A stretch of 64,000 nt of DNA from a bacterium. Lineage in GTDB: Bacteria; Bacillota; Bacilli; Lactobacillales; Streptococcaceae. The notes beneath the pieces are model-generated. The model did no database searches. It saw only the letters and a program-made list of their open reading frames with translations, and had not been told where the DNA came from. The stretch covers positions 62,001 through 126,000 of the forward strand of contig CAJNCS010000003.1 in assembly GCA_905221325.1 (NCBI GenBank), read 5' to 3'. Shown here in pieces: positions 1 to 9,915 of the stretch (the first letter of the stretch is position 1; each line of letters begins with the position of its first letter). Made by a program: the position numbers and the translations under genes.

Positions 1-710
1 AGGTGGATGATGCCGTTGCTGAGGAACAAAAGAAATACGGCGATAGCTACAACAGCGTACTTCAACGTGCGGGTATGACTCCTGAGACTCGTAAAGCTCA
101 AATTCGCACAAGTAAGTTGGTCGAATTGGCAGTTAAAAAAGCAGCAGAAAATGAATTGACAGACGAAGCTTACCAAAAAGCTTTTGAGTCTTATACACCA
201 GATGTAACAGCTCAGATCATCCGTATGGATAATGAAGACAAAGCAAAAGAAGTGCTTGAAAAAGCAAAAGCAGCAGGAGCTGATTTTGCTCAGTTGGCAA
301 AAGACAACTCAAATGATGACAAGACAAAAGAAAATGGTGGCGAAATCACTTTTGACTCGGCTTCTACAGAACTTCCAGAACAAGTCAAGAAGGCGGCCTT
401 TGCCTTGGATGTGAATGGTATCTCTGATGTTATCACAGCGACTGGAACACAAGCCTACAGTACCCAATACTACATTATTAAGCTAACCAAGAAAACAGAA
501 AAATCATCAAACCTAGATGACTACAAAGAAAAATTGAAAACGGTCATCCTGGCTCAGAAACAAAACGATTCATCTTTCGTTCAGAGCGTTATCGGGAAAG
601 AATTCCAAGCTGCAAATATTAAAGTGAAAGATCCCGTTTTCCAAAATATCTTTGCCCAATACGTTGGTGGTGCAGACTCAAACTCAAGCAGTAGCTCATC
701 AGCAGAATAA
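1..710 (+). CDS. prsA: PrsA/PpmA-type foldase lipoprotein, 3' part only
   Basis: Carboxy-terminal portion of a parvulin-type peptidyl-prolyl isomerase that helps secreted proteins fold outside the membrane. The frame is already open at the left edge (no genuine start, signal peptide or lipobox is visible) and runs to TAA at 708-710, about 235 codons. The PpiC rotamase domain is recognisable in the middle of the visible part: an 'FAQLAKDNS' stretch, then 'NGGEITF', then an 'FALDVNGISDVI' stretch and 'YYIIKLT', which is the usual order in PrsA proteins. The tail is serine-rich (seven serines near the end), as in streptococcal PrsA. A strong terminator follows, so it ends its own transcript and is separate from ftsW. 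Seen: domain motifs; inferred: lipoprotein status. Confidence 0.9.
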   Translation, partial: VDDAVAEEQKKYGDSYNSVLQRAGMTPETRKAQIRTSKLVELAVKKAAENELTDEAYQKAFESYTPDVTAQIIRMDNEDKAKEVLEKAKAAGADFAQLAKDNSNDDKTKENGGEITFDSASTELPEQVKKAAFALDVNGISDVITATGTQAYSTQYYIIKLTKKTEKSSNLDDYKEKLKTVILAQKQNDSSFVQSVIGKEFQAANIKVKDPVFQNIFAQYVGGADSNSSSSSSAE

Positions 711-715
711 AAAAG

Positions 716-750
716 AAAATACAAACTTTGTCTTGAAGTTTGTATTTTTT
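716..750 (+). terminator. Intrinsic terminator after prsA
   Basis: Perfect 13-bp stem (716-728 with 736-748), 7-nt loop, followed by a run of T. It lies 6 nt after the prsA stop codon. Confidence 0.9.
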
Positions 751-821
751 AGTAATCAGTTTCGACCAAAGAGCAAAATTCGAAGGATTGGAGGATAAGA
801 GTTTTTTTCTTTCTGAAAAAA

Positions 822-830
822 TGGTATAAT
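822..830 (+). promoter_or_regulatory. Extended -10 promoter for ftsW
   Basis: TGGTATAAT: consensus -10 hexamer at 825-830 with an upstream TG. No good -35 is present, as expected for an extended -10 promoter. The ftsW start lies 70 nt downstream. Confidence 0.75.
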
Positions 831-899
831 AGCAATCAAAACTAGAAAATAAAACGGAATTAGGAACAGTTTTCTCTGTTTCTATTAGAGTGGTGACAT

Positions 900-2123
900 A
901 TGAAAATTAGTAAAAGGCACCTATTGAACTATTCCATTTTGATTCCTTACCTCCTTTTATCGATTTTGGGTCTAATTGTTGTTTACTCAACGACGAGTGC
1001 TACCTTGATCCAAGAAGGGAAAAGTGCTCTTCAGTTAGCTCGGAACCAAGGAATGTTTTGGGTAGTTAGTTTGGTTTTGATTGCCTTAATTTATAAACTG
1101 AAACTTGGTTTTTTAAGAAATGAACGCTTGATTTTTATCGTTATGTTCGTAGAGATGATTCTCCTAGCTTTGGCTCGGCTAATTGGAACACCAGTCAATG
1201 GTGCCTACGGTTGGATTTCTGTAGGACCTGTAACGATTCAGCCTGCAGAGTACCTTAAGATTATCATTATTTGGTACCTAGCCCATCGATTCTCAAAACA
1301 GCAAGATGAGATAGCTGTTTATGATTTTCAGGTCTTGACTCAGAATCAGTGGTTACCTCGAGCTTTTAACGACTGGCGTTTCGTTTTACTGGTTTTGATT
1401 GGTAGTTTGGGAATTTTCCCTGACTTGGGAAATGCGACCATTCTGGTCTTGGTGTCGCTGCTTATGTACACTGTCAGTGGAATTGCCTATCGTTGGTTCT
1501 CGACTATTCTAACTCTCTCAGCAGGAAGCTCCATTTTAGTCTTGTCTGTCATTCGTCTTGTTGGGGTTGAGAAGTTTTCTCAAATTCCGGTATTTGGTTA
1601 CGTTGCTAAACGTTTCAGCGCCTTCTTTAATCCCTTTAATGACCTGGCAGGTGCTGGACACCAGCTTGCAAATTCCTACTATGCCATGGTGAATGGTGGC
1701 TGGTTCGGACTTGGATTAGGAAATTCCATTGAGAAACGTGGTTATTTGCCAGAAGCACATACGGATTTCGTCTTTTCAATCGTCATCGAGGAATTTGGAT
1801 TTGTAGGAGCGGGTATGATTTTGGCACTCCTCTTCTTCTTGATTTTGAGAATCATCCTAGTCGGTATTCGAGCCAAGGATCCCTTTAATTCTATGGTTGC
1901 TATCGGTGTCGGAGGGATGATCCTTGTTCAGGTCTTTGTCAATATCGGTGGAATTTCCGGTTTGATTCCTTCTACAGGGGTAACCTTCCCCTTCCTTTCA
2001 CAAGGGGGGAATAGTCTTCTGGTCTTATCTGTAGCCATTGCCTTTGTATTAAATATCGATGCCAGCGAAAAACGTGCCAAACTTATCAGAGAATATGAAG
2101 GTCAAACTTCTGTTGCTCTATAA
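900..2123 (+). CDS. ftsW: Cell division peptidoglycan polymerase FtsW (SEDS family)
   Basis: Integral membrane glycan-strand polymerase of the septal machinery; SEDS proteins polymerise lipid II with a partner class B PBP. The 407-residue protein is hydrophobic throughout and carries SEDS landmarks: 'VVYSTTSA' in the first membrane segment, '[18 protein letters not shown]' around residues 105-122, '[10 protein letters not shown]' around 175, '[26 protein letters not shown]' split across the large extracellular loop, and '[22 protein letters not shown]' near the end. Length is normal. Start ATG 900 follows a GTGGTGA region. It lies between the prsA terminator and ppc, with its own promoter at 822-830. 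FtsW rather than RodA is favoured by the ppc neighbourhood known from pneumococci (from memory), so this choice is partly contextual. Confidence 0.9.
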   Translation: MKISKRHLLNYSILIPYLLLSILGLIVVYSTTSATLIQEGKSALQLARNQGMFWVVSLVLIALIYKLKLGFLRNERLIFIVMFVEMILLALARLIGTPVNGAYGWISVGPVTIQPAEYLKIIIIWYLAHRFSKQQDEIAVYDFQVLTQNQWLPRAFNDWRFVLLVLIGSLGIFPDLGNATILVLVSLLMYTVSGIAYRWFSTILTLSAGSSILVLSVIRLVGVEKFSQIPVFGYVAKRFSAFFNPFNDLAGAGHQLANSYYAMVNGGWFGLGLGNSIEKRGYLPEAHTDFVFSIVIEEFGFVGAGMILALLFFLILRIILVGIRAKDPFNSMVAIGVGGMILVQVFVNIGGISGLIPSTGVTFPFLSQGGNSLLVLSVAIAFVLNIDASEKRAKLIREYEGQTSVAL

Positions 2124-2146
2124 GGATTGAATGGAAAGGAAAGTTT

Positions 2147-4843
2147 ATGTCACTTCAAAAATTAGAAAACTATAGCAATAAAGCAGTCGTCCAAGAAGAA
2201 GTCTTGATTTTGACAGAGCTATTAGAAGACATCACAAAAAATATGCTTGCGCCTGAGACTTTTGATAAAATCATGCAGTTGAAGGATTTGTCTACAAGCG
2301 AAAACTATCAAGGACTCAATAAATTGGTGACCAGCCTTTCAAACGAGGAAATGATCTATATTTCTCGCTATTTCTCAATCCTTCCACTCTTGATCAATAT
2401 TTCTGAAGATGTGGATTTGGCTTATGAGATCAATCATCAAAATAATGTGGACCAAGACTATCTAGGAAAACTGTCAACAACCATTAAGATGGTGGCTGAA
2501 AAAGAAAACGCGGCTGCAATTTTGGAGCAGCTGAATGTAGTTCCAGTTTTGACGGCCCATCCAACACAAGTACAACGTAAGAGTATGCTGGACTTGACCA
2601 ATCATATCCACACTCTCCTACGTAAGTACCGTGATGTCAAACTCGGCTTGATTAATAAAGAAAAATGGCACACGGATCTCCGTCGTTACATTGAAATTAT
2701 CATGCAAACCGACATGATTCGTGAGAAGAAATTGAAGGTAACCAACGAAATCACCAACGTGATGGAGTACTATCAAAGTTCTTTCCTGAATGCTGTTCCA
2801 CGTTTGACGGCTGAATATAAGAAACTAGCTAAGGAACAAGGTATCGAGCTCCAACATCCAAAACCGATTACTATGGGGATGTGGATCGGAGGAGACCGTG
2901 ATGGAAATCCTTTCGTAACTGCGGAAACCCTCAACAAATCAGCCTTGACTCAGTGTGAAGTCATCATGAAATACTATGATGAGAAGATTTATAACCTCTA
3001 TCGTGAATTCTCACTTTCAACCAGTATTGTGAATGTTAGTGACAAGGTTCGTGAGATGGCGCTCAAGTCTCAAGATAATTCCATTTATCGTGAAAAAGAA
3101 CTCTATCGTCGTGCTCTTTTTGACATCCAAGCTAAGATGCAGGCAACCAAGACCTATCTTATCGAAGATAAGGATGTTCATCCAAGATATGCTACCGCAG
3201 ATGAATTTTACCAAGATTTATTGGCCATCCGAGATTCTCTATTAGAGAACAAAGGTGAATATCTGATTTCAGGAGAATTTGTAGAGTTGATGCAGGCGGT
3301 TGAAATCTTTGGCTTCTATCTTGCCTCTATCGACATGCGCCAAGATTCTAGTGTTCATGAAGCTTGTGTGGCTGAATTACTAGCATCCGCAGGCATCAAC
3401 GACCACTATAGCGATCTGTCTGAAGATGAAAAATGCGCCCTCCTATTAAAAGAGTTGGAAGAAGATCCTCGTATCCTCTCAGCGACTCATGCTGAAAAGT
3501 CAGAACTGCTTGAGAAAGAATTGTCTATCTTTAAAACTGCTCGCAAGTTGAAGGATAAACTGGGGGAAAATGTCATTCGTCAAACCATCATCTCTCATGC
3601 AACTAGCGTGTCCGATATGCTAGAACTAGCCATCATGCTCAAGGAAGTCGGTTTGGTAGATGCCCAAAAAGCCCGAGTTCAGATTGTTCCCCTCTTTGAA
3701 ACGATCGAGGACTTGGATCACTCAGAAGAAACCATGAGAAGATATTTCTCTCTTCCTTTGGCTAAAAAATGGATTGCTTCAAAAGACAACTACCAAGAAA
3801 TCATGCTTGGCTACTCTGATAGTAACAAGGACGGTGGTTACCTATCATCGTGTTGGACCCTCTATAAAGCTCAACAACAACTGACGGCTATTGGGGATGA
3901 ATTTGGTGTTAAGGTCACTTTCTTCCATGGTCGTGGTGGTACTGTGGGTCGTGGTGGTGGACCAACTTATGAAGCTATCACATCTCAACCACTCAAGTCT
4001 ATCAAGGACCGTATCCGTCTGACTGAGCAAGGAGAAGTGATTGGAAATAAATACGGTAACAAAGATGCTGCTTATTATAACCTTGAAATGTTGGTTTCTG
4101 CAGCCATTAACCGTATGATTACCAAGAAGAAGAGTGATACTAATACATCAAATCGTTACGAAGCCATCATGGACCAAGTAGTGGATCGTAGTTATGATAT
4201 CTACCGTGACTTGGTCTTTGGGAATGAACATTTCTATGACTATTTCTTTGAATCAAGTCCAATCAAGGCAATTTCAAGCTTCAATATCGGTTCGCGTCCA
4301 GCAGCTCGTAAGACCATCACTGAAATTGGTGGTTTGCGTGCCATTCCTTGGGTCTTCTCATGGTCACAAAGCCGTGTCATGTTTCCTGGATGGTATGGAG
4401 TAGGATCCAGCTTTAAAGAGTTTATTGATCAAGATCCGAAGAATATCGAGTTCCTTCGAGACATGTACCAAAATTGGCCTTTCTTCCAATCTTTGCTTTC
4501 CAATGTAGACATGGTCTTATCTAAGTCTAACATGAACATTGCCTTTGAATATGCCAAGCTTTGTGAAGATGAAGAAGTGCAAGCCATCTATTACACTATT
4601 TTAGATGAATGGCAATTGACCAAGAACGTTATTCTAGCTATTGAAGGCTATGACGAACTCTTGGCTGAAAACTCTTACCTAAAAGACAGTCTAAACTATC
4701 GTATGCCTTACTTTAATATCCTGAACTACATCCAGTTGGAATTGATTAAACGTCAACGTCGCGGCGAATTGTCAGCAGACGAAGAAAGACTAATCCATAC
4801 AACAATTAACGGAATTGCAACAGGTTTGCGTAATTCAGGCTGA
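2147..4843 (+). CDS. ppc: Phosphoenolpyruvate carboxylase
   Basis: Cytosolic anaplerotic enzyme: PEP + bicarbonate to oxaloacetate, feeding aspartate-family synthesis in an organism with an incomplete citric acid cycle. The 898-residue length is typical. Visible family motifs: '[11 protein letters not shown]' around residue 138 (catalytic histidine region), '[16 protein letters not shown]', '[20 protein letters not shown]' around 590 (the glycine-rich catalytic loop) and 'GSRPAARK' near 710. A start at ATG 2147 is preceded by AAAGGAAAG, 23 nt after the ftsW stop, so it may be cotranscribed with ftsW. A terminator follows directly. No anomalies seen. Confidence 0.97.
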   Translation: MSLQKLENYSNKAVVQEEVLILTELLEDITKNMLAPETFDKIMQLKDLSTSENYQGLNKLVTSLSNEEMIYISRYFSILPLLINISEDVDLAYEINHQNNVDQDYLGKLSTTIKMVAEKENAAAILEQLNVVPVLTAHPTQVQRKSMLDLTNHIHTLLRKYRDVKLGLINKEKWHTDLRRYIEIIMQTDMIREKKLKVTNEITNVMEYYQSSFLNAVPRLTAEYKKLAKEQGIELQHPKPITMGMWIGGDRDGNPFVTAETLNKSALTQCEVIMKYYDEKIYNLYREFSLSTSIVNVSDKVREMALKSQDNSIYREKELYRRALFDIQAKMQATKTYLIEDKDVHPRYATADEFYQDLLAIRDSLLENKGEYLISGEFVELMQAVEIFGFYLASIDMRQDSSVHEACVAELLASAGINDHYSDLSEDEKCALLLKELEEDPRILSATHAEKSELLEKELSIFKTARKLKDKLGENVIRQTIISHATSVSDMLELAIMLKEVGLVDAQKARVQIVPLFETIEDLDHSEETMRRYFSLPLAKKWIASKDNYQEIMLGYSDSNKDGGYLSSCWTLYKAQQQLTAIGDEFGVKVTFFHGRGGTVGRGGGPTYEAITSQPLKSIKDRIRLTEQGEVIGNKYGNKDAAYYNLEMLVSAAINRMITKKKSDTNTSNRYEAIMDQVVDRSYDIYRDLVFGNEHFYDYFFESSPIKAISSFNIGSRPAARKTITEIGGLRAIPWVFSWSQSRVMFPGWYGVGSSFKEFIDQDPKNIEFLRDMYQNWPFFQSLLSNVDMVLSKSNMNIAFEYAKLCEDEEVQAIYYTILDEWQLTKNVILAIEGYDELLAENSYLKDSLNYRMPYFNILNYIQLELIKRQRRGELSADEERLIHTTINGIATGLRNSG

Positions 4844-4854
4844 TATTCTACAAG

Positions 4855-4883
4855 CTTCCTCTTTTTTCAAGGGGAAGTTTTTG
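4855..4883 (+). terminator. Intrinsic terminator after ppc
   Basis: Seven-bp stem cttcctc/ggggaag with one G-U pair, loop of T and CAA, followed by TTTTTG. It separates ppc from the T-box promoter. Confidence 0.75.
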
Positions 4884-4911
4884 AATAGTTTAAAAAATTC
4901 TAAAAATAGTC

Positions 4912-4939
4912 TTGACAAGTAATTGAAAAATGATATAAT
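4912..4939 (+). promoter_or_regulatory. Promoter for the T-box leader and trpXYZ
   Basis: Consensus -35 TTGACA (4912-4917) and consensus -10 TATAAT (4934-4939) with a 16-nt spacer. The predicted start near 4946 falls exactly at the base of leader stem I. Confidence 0.85.
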
Positions 4940-4944
4940 TTAAA

Positions 4945-5183
4945 CATTCAGAAAGTAATCATGCTCGTTTTTTAGAGAGTCTGTGGTTGGTGGAAACAGA
5001 TAAATGAAAGTGATGAAAATTGGGCTGAATGTACTTAAGAATTTGAAATCATAAAAATTCGGTGAGCACACCTTACAGTGCAACTCGTGAATGCGAGAAA
5101 GAGCGATAGGGATATTCCCTATAATTGAGGTGGCACCGCGCATCGACGTCCTCACACAAGTTTTTTGTGTGAGGACTTTTTCT
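4945..5183 (+). promoter_or_regulatory. T-box riboswitch, predicted tRNA-Trp specificity
   Basis: Leader of about 240 nt before trpX; this is also what fills the 430-base gene-free stretch 4844-5274. Stem I is closed by CATTCAG (4945-4951) with CTGAATG (5025-5031). It contains an AGTA element on the 5' side and GAAAAT on the 3' side followed by TGG at 5021-5023, which I read as the specifier codon (UGG, Trp). The conserved T-box, ending GGTGGCACCGCG, is at 5123-5140 and would pair with the uncharged tRNA acceptor end. It is followed by the competing terminator, 5148-5158 with 5166-5176 plus T-run. Known mechanism: uncharged tRNA stabilises the antiterminator and permits readthrough. The specifier agrees with the downstream Trp-type transporter. 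Confidence 0.93.
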
Positions 5184-5274
5184 ATGGGGAGGAAAGATAT
5201 TGGAATTTAAACGATGGCATCGCTTGATGATGTGATTTAAAAAGTTAAGGTAAAAGAATTAAGGAGAAAGAAAA

Positions 5275-6270
5275 ATGAAAAATAAACGTTTGATTGGAAT
5301 TGTCGCTGGATTAGCAGTATTGGTAGTGGCTAGCTTGATTTATTCATCAATGAACAAGCCAGCAGCTAAGGAAGAGCAAAAGGTCGCTAAGGTTGGTGTC
5401 CTTCAATTTGTTAGTCACCCATCCTTGGACTTGATTTACCAAGGGATTCAAGATGGATTAGCTGAAGAAGGCTATAAAGGTGACCAAGTAAAAATCGACT
5501 TTATGAACTCAGAAGGTGATCAGAGCAAGGTTGCAACCATGAGTAAACAATTGGTGGCAAATGGAAACGATGTCGTTGTTGGGATTGCAACACCAGCTGC
5601 TCAAGGACTAGCTAGTGCTACAAAAGACCTACCTGTTATCATGGCTGCTATTACAGACCCAATCGGTGCTAACTTGGTCAAAGATTTGAAAAAACCAGGT
5701 GGCAACATCACAGGGGTGTCAGATCATAACCCAGCTGAACAGCAAGTGGAATTGATAAAAACTCTTACACCAAATGTCAAAACAATCGGAGCTCTTTACT
5801 CAAGTAGCGAAGATAACTCAAAAACACAGGTAGAAGAATTCAAGGCTTATGCTGAAAAAGCAGGTTTGATAGTCGAAACCTTTGCCGTTCCATCAACCAA
5901 TGAAATTGCTTCAACAGTTAATGTCATGACAAGCAAGGTCGATGCAATCTGGGTTCCAATTGACAACACCATCGCATCCGCATTCTCAACAGTTGTTTCA
6001 AGTAACCAAACAGCTAAAAAGCCAATCTACCCAAGCGCCACTGCCATGGTAGAAGCAGGTGGTTTAGCATCTGTAGTAGTTGACCAACACGATCTTGGAG
6101 TAGCTACTGGTAAGATGATTGCCAAAGTTTTGAAAGGTGAAAAACCAGCTGATACACCAGTTAATGTCTTTTCAACTGGTAAGTCGGTTATCAACAAAAA
6201 ACTAGCGCAAGAACTTGGTATCACCATTCCTGAGTCTGTTCTAAAAGAAGCGGGGCAAGTGATTGAATAA
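5275..6270 (+). CDS. trpX: Tryptophan-type ABC transporter, substrate-binding protein
   Basis: Extracytoplasmic binding component of an ABC importer of the TrpX/YtxX (ABC_sub_bind) family. The 331-residue protein starts with a basic, then hydrophobic segment (residues 4-25) and then a linker rich in Lys, Ala and Glu. There is no lipobox cysteine, so it is probably membrane-anchored by the N-terminal segment. The rest shows the family pattern 'GVLQFVSHPSLDLIYQGI', 'VGIATPAAQGLA', 'AAITDPIGANLV', 'NITGVSD'. Start ATG 5275 has GGAGAAAG upstream. Substrate assignment rests on the UGG T-box specifier and on pneumococcal annotation, not on residues I can read. Confidence 0.85.
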   Translation: MKNKRLIGIVAGLAVLVVASLIYSSMNKPAAKEEQKVAKVGVLQFVSHPSLDLIYQGIQDGLAEEGYKGDQVKIDFMNSEGDQSKVATMSKQLVANGNDVVVGIATPAAQGLASATKDLPVIMAAITDPIGANLVKDLKKPGGNITGVSDHNPAEQQVELIKTLTPNVKTIGALYSSSEDNSKTQVEEFKAYAEKAGLIVETFAVPSTNEIASTVNVMTSKVDAIWVPIDNTIASAFSTVVSSNQTAKKPIYPSATAMVEAGGLASVVVDQHDLGVATGKMIAKVLKGEKPADTPVNVFSTGKSVINKKLAQELGITIPESVLKEAGQVIE

Positions 6271-6335
6271 GGATAAAGGAGGAGTTGGGGACATCTCCTC
6301 CCATTTTTACCAAAGAAAGAAATGAGTGAAAAATT

Positions 6336-7202
6336 ATGATAGTATCCATTATTTCTCAGGGAATGGTGTGGGCGATTTTAGGTTTGGGAATCTTTATGAC
6401 CTTTCGAATTTTGAATTTCCCAGATATGACCACTGAGGGCTCTTTTCCTCTAGGAGGAGCAGTAGCTGTTACCCTGATAACACAAGGAGTCAATCCATTT
6501 TTAGCGACCTTGGCTGCAGTAGGGGCAGGCTGTCTAGCTGGCATGGCGACAGGTCTCTTATATACCAAAGGAAAAATTCCAACTCTCTTATCTGGGATTT
6601 TGGTCATGACTTCCTGCCATTCTATCATGCTCATGATTATGGGGCGTGCCAATCTGGGGCTTCTTGGCACCAAGCAAATTCAGGATGTTTTACCTTTTGA
6701 TTCGAACCTCAATCAACTCCTGACTGGATTTATCTTTGTTGCCCTTGTTATTGGCCTCATGCTCTTTTTTCTAGATACCAAACTAGGTCAGGCCTACATC
6801 GCTACAGGTGATAATCCTGATATGGCTCGTAGTTTTGGAATTCATACTGGTCGTATGGAACTCAGGGGTTTGGTTCTTTCAAATGGGATTATCGCGCTTG
6901 CAGGAGCCTTAATTGCTCAACAAGAAGGATACGCAGATGTTTCTCGAGGAATCGGGGTGATTGTCGTAGGGCTTGCTAGCTTGATTATTGGTGAGGTTTT
7001 GTTCAAGAGTTTGTCCCTAGCAGAGCGACTCATGACCATCGTTGTGGGTTCTATCGCTTATCAGTTCCTCGTATGGGGAGTGATTGCTCTTGGATTTAAT
7101 ACAAGTTATCTGCGTTTGTACAGCGCCTTGATTTTGGCAGTTTGCCTTATGATTCCAACCTTCAAAAGCAAATACCTGAAAGGAGTCAAGTTTAGCAAAT
7201 GA
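6336..7202 (+). CDS. trpY: Tryptophan-type ABC transporter, permease
   Basis: Membrane permease of the same importer, in the branched-chain-amino-acid/ribose-like permease superfamily. The 288-residue protein is hydrophobic across its length; it has 'ILNFPDMTTEGSFPLGGAV' near residues 27-45, the conserved stretch of this family, and 'GDNPDMARSFGI' in a cytoplasmic loop around 155-170 where the ATPase would dock. It follows trpX after a 65-nt gap and overlaps trpZ by 4 nt (ATGA), a sign of coupled translation. Start ATG 6336 sits a few nt after a weak GAGTGA. Function inferred from the T-box and from trpX. Confidence 0.87.
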   Translation: MIVSIISQGMVWAILGLGIFMTFRILNFPDMTTEGSFPLGGAVAVTLITQGVNPFLATLAAVGAGCLAGMATGLLYTKGKIPTLLSGILVMTSCHSIMLMIMGRANLGLLGTKQIQDVLPFDSNLNQLLTGFIFVALVIGLMLFFLDTKLGQAYIATGDNPDMARSFGIHTGRMELRGLVLSNGIIALAGALIAQQEGYADVSRGIGVIVVGLASLIIGEVLFKSLSLAERLMTIVVGSIAYQFLVWGVIALGFNTSYLRLYSALILAVCLMIPTFKSKYLKGVKFSK

Positions 7203-7957
7203 CAGCAATTGTAGAATTAAAAAATGCTACCAAAGTCATCACGAATGGCTTTGACGAGGAAAAAATTATCCTTAATGATGTTTCTCTTGAAATTTTCGAA
7301 CATGATTTCATTACCATCCTAGGTGGCAATGGAGCTGGGAAGTCAACTCTTTTTAATACAATCGCAGGCACACTCCCTTTAACAAGCGGAAGTATCCGTA
7401 TCATGGGCGAGGACGTGACTCATTTTTCACCTGAAAAGAGGGCTAAGTACTTGTCTCGTGTCTTCCAGGATCCTAAAATGGGTACGGCTCCCCGTATGAC
7501 GGTAGCGGAAAACCTCTTGATTGCCAAGTTTCGCGGTGAGAAGAGAGGACTCCTGCCTAGAAGGCTATCAAGCCATAGAGAAGAGTTTCAAGCTACCATT
7601 GAAAAAGTGGGAAATGGCCTTGAAAAACATCTTGACACCCCGATTGAATTTCTTTCAGGCGGTCAACGTCAGGCCTTAAGTCTCTTGATGGCAACCTTGA
7701 AGCGACCAGAGTTGCTCTTGTTGGATGAACACACAGCAGCTCTCGACCCAAAGACCAGTGTTGCATTGATGGAGTTAACAGATGAATTTGTCAGCAAAGA
7801 TCATCTGACAGCCTTGATGATTACTCACCATATGGAAGACGCCCTCAAATATGGAAATCGTCTGATTGTCATGAAGGAAGGCCGTATCATCCAAGACCTC
7901 AATAAAGAAGAAAAAGCTAAGATGAAAATTTCAGACTACTATCAATTATTTGAATAG
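7199..7957 (+). CDS. trpZ: Tryptophan-type ABC transporter, ATP-binding protein
   Basis: Cytoplasmic ATPase of the importer. In 252 residues it has Walker A GGNGAGKST (42-50), Q-loop 'RVFQDPKMGT', signature LSGGQRQ (around 153-159), Walker B 'LLLLDEHTAALDP' and the switch histidine in 'MITHHMED'. Start ATG 7199 overlaps the trpY stop. A terminator at 7989-8025 closes the trpXYZ transcript, so the T-box alone is likely to set its expression. Confidence 0.92.
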   Translation: MTAIVELKNATKVITNGFDEEKIILNDVSLEIFEHDFITILGGNGAGKSTLFNTIAGTLPLTSGSIRIMGEDVTHFSPEKRAKYLSRVFQDPKMGTAPRMTVAENLLIAKFRGEKRGLLPRRLSSHREEFQATIEKVGNGLEKHLDTPIEFLSGGQRQALSLLMATLKRPELLLLDEHTAALDPKTSVALMELTDEFVSKDHLTALMITHHMEDALKYGNRLIVMKEGRIIQDLNKEEKAKMKISDYYQLFE

Positions 7958-7988
7958 ATGAGTTAAATTATCATCAAAAATAGTGAAG

Positions 7989-8025
7989 AAAAACTTAGAA
8001 TCCTGAAAGTGTTTCTGAGTTTTTT
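7989..8025 (+). terminator. Intrinsic terminator after trpXYZ
   Basis: Twelve-bp stem AAAAACTTAGAA / TTCTGAGTTTTT (one G-U), 12-nt loop, followed by Ts. Confidence 0.75.
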
Positions 8026-8085
8026 ATCTTCCCTTTCTATCAAGAAAAATATGGCAAAGAGAATTCCGGAAAGCGTATGAAATGG

Positions 8086-8114
8086 TTTACTTTTTTTCAG
8101 AAATAAGCTATACT
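8086..8114 (+). promoter_or_regulatory. Probable promoter for dnaG-rpoD
   Basis: TTTACT (8086-8091), 17-nt spacer, TATACT (8109-8114), about 39 nt before the dnaG start. Confidence 0.55.
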
Positions 8115-8152
8115 AGTTAACGTAAAACTATGATAAGATGGAGGTATTGTGT

Positions 8153-9913
8153 ATGGTTGACAAGCAAGTTATTGAAGAAATCAAAAACAATACCAACATT
8201 GTGGAAGTCATAGGCGACGTGATTTCTTTACAAAAGGCTGGACGGAACTATTTAGGGCTCTGTCCTTTTCATGGTGAAAAGACCCCCTCTTTCAACGTTG
8301 TTGAAGACAAGCAGTTTTACCATTGTTTCGGTTGTGGGCGCTCAGGAGATGTTTTTAAGTTCATCGAAGAATACCAAGGTGTGTCCTTTATGGAAGCCGT
8401 TCAGCTCTTAGGTGAGCGCGTCGGTATTCAACTAGCTATGCCTATCCAGTCTCGTCCTCAACAGGTTTCTCCTCATCAAGCTCTATATGATATGCATGAA
8501 GAAGCTGCTCGTTTTTACCATGCAATCCTCATGACGACCAAGATGGGAGAAGAAGCAAGGGCTTATCTCTACAAACGTGGATTGACGGATGATGTTCTGA
8601 AGCACTTCCAAATTGGACTAGCTCCAGCCGAGAGAAACTATCTTTACCAACGTTTATCTGGCAAGTTTGAGGAAAAGTATTTATTGGATTCAGGCTTGTT
8701 TTATTTGTCAGATGACAATCAGTTCTTTGATACCTTTTTCGGACGTATTGTCTTTCCTTTGACCAACGACAAGGGGCAAGTCATTGCCTTTTCTGGTCGT
8801 ATTTGGCAAGAAACAGATAATCAGACTGCCAAGTATAAAAATAGTCGTTCAACTGCAATTTTTAACAAGAGTTACGAATTGTATCATTTGGATAAGGCAA
8901 AAAAGGGAACAGGTAAGATTACAGAACTCTATCTGATGGAAGGCTTCATGGATGTTATCGCAGCCTACCGTGCTGGCATAGAAAATGCTGTAGCTTCCAT
9001 GGGTACAGCTCTGAGCAAGGAACATGTTGATCACCTCAAACGCTTCACCAAAAAGATAGTTCTCAGCTATGATGGTGACAAGGCAGGGCAGGCAGCAACA
9101 GCCAAGGCACTAGAGGAGTTAAAAGACTTTTCAGTGGAGGTTATTCGAGTACCTGATGCCATGGACCCAGATGAATATTTACAAAAGAATTCTGCTGAAG
9201 ACCTAGCCTACCTCTTAACCAAGACACGTATCAGTCCCATAGAGTTCTATATTCACCAACTCAAACCTGAGAATAGTGATAACTTGCAAGCGCAAATCGA
9301 GTTCATTGAAAAGATTGCGCCCTTAATCGCCAAAGAAAAGTCCATCACTGCCCAGAATTCATACATCCACATTCTGGCGGATAACCTACCTTCCTTTGAT
9401 TACCAGCAAGTAGAACAGATTGTAAATGAAAGTCGGATTGTTCAAAGGCAGGAGAGGGTCAAGGAGCAAGCTACACCAGCAGCGATTAGTTTACCTGTGA
9501 CGCGGCAACTGACAGCAGTTATGAGAGCAGAGGCTCATCTCCTTTATAGGATGGCTGAGAATCCAGTTGTGTTAAATGACTACCGATTAAGAGAAGATTT
9601 TTTCTTTGATACCCCAGAATTTCAGATTCTTTACGAATTATTAAGTGTAGAGGGAGAAATCGGATCAGAGGAACTGTCTCATCAGACTCCTGAGGTTGAA
9701 AATGCCTGGTACCATGTTCTTGGTCTAGATTTGCCAACAGAGATGTCGCCTCAAGAACTTTCTGAAGTCGAAGCGACTCTTAACCGTGCCCTCCTCAGCA
9801 AGGACAATTTAAGGATTAAAAAGAAAGTGCAGGAAGCTAGTCATGTAGGAGATACAGACACAGCCTTGGAAGAATTGCAACGATTGATTTCCCAAAAGAG
9901 AAGAATGGAGTAA
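8153..9913 (+). CDS. dnaG: DNA primase DnaG
   Basis: Synthesises RNA primers at the replication fork. The start is taken at ATG 8153 because GGAGG at 8140-8144 is spaced 8 nt from it; an in-frame ATG at 8138 overlaps that Shine-Dalgarno sequence. This gives 586 residues, the usual streptococcal length. Domains in order: N-terminal CHC2 zinc finger with CPFH and, 21 residues later, CFGC (about residues 36-60); catalytic core with 'GLAPAERN'; TOPRIM with '[12 protein letters not shown]' (E at about 264) and '[10 protein letters not shown]'; C-terminal helicase-binding region. rpoD follows after 2 nt, the classic dnaG-rpoD arrangement. Confidence 0.97.
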   Translation: MVDKQVIEEIKNNTNIVEVIGDVISLQKAGRNYLGLCPFHGEKTPSFNVVEDKQFYHCFGCGRSGDVFKFIEEYQGVSFMEAVQLLGERVGIQLAMPIQSRPQQVSPHQALYDMHEEAARFYHAILMTTKMGEEARAYLYKRGLTDDVLKHFQIGLAPAERNYLYQRLSGKFEEKYLLDSGLFYLSDDNQFFDTFFGRIVFPLTNDKGQVIAFSGRIWQETDNQTAKYKNSRSTAIFNKSYELYHLDKAKKGTGKITELYLMEGFMDVIAAYRAGIENAVASMGTALSKEHVDHLKRFTKKIVLSYDGDKAGQAATAKALEELKDFSVEVIRVPDAMDPDEYLQKNSAEDLAYLLTKTRISPIEFYIHQLKPENSDNLQAQIEFIEKIAPLIAKEKSITAQNSYIHILADNLPSFDYQQVEQIVNESRIVQRQERVKEQATPAAISLPVTRQLTAVMRAEAHLLYRMAENPVVLNDYRLREDFFFDTPEFQILYELLSVEGEIGSEELSHQTPEVENAWYHVLGLDLPTEMSPQELSEVEATLNRALLSKDNLRIKKKVQEASHVGDTDTALEELQRLISQKRRME

Positions 9914-9915
9914 TA

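Noticed and set aside
5186..5239. Two very short frames (8 codons each) between the T-box terminator and trpX, possible leader peptides
   Set aside because: No Trp codons, no ribosome-binding sites, and control is already explained by the T-box.
8067..8084. cre-like GGAAAGCGTATGAA upstream of dnaG
   Set aside because: At least three mismatches to the cre consensus and no metabolic reason.
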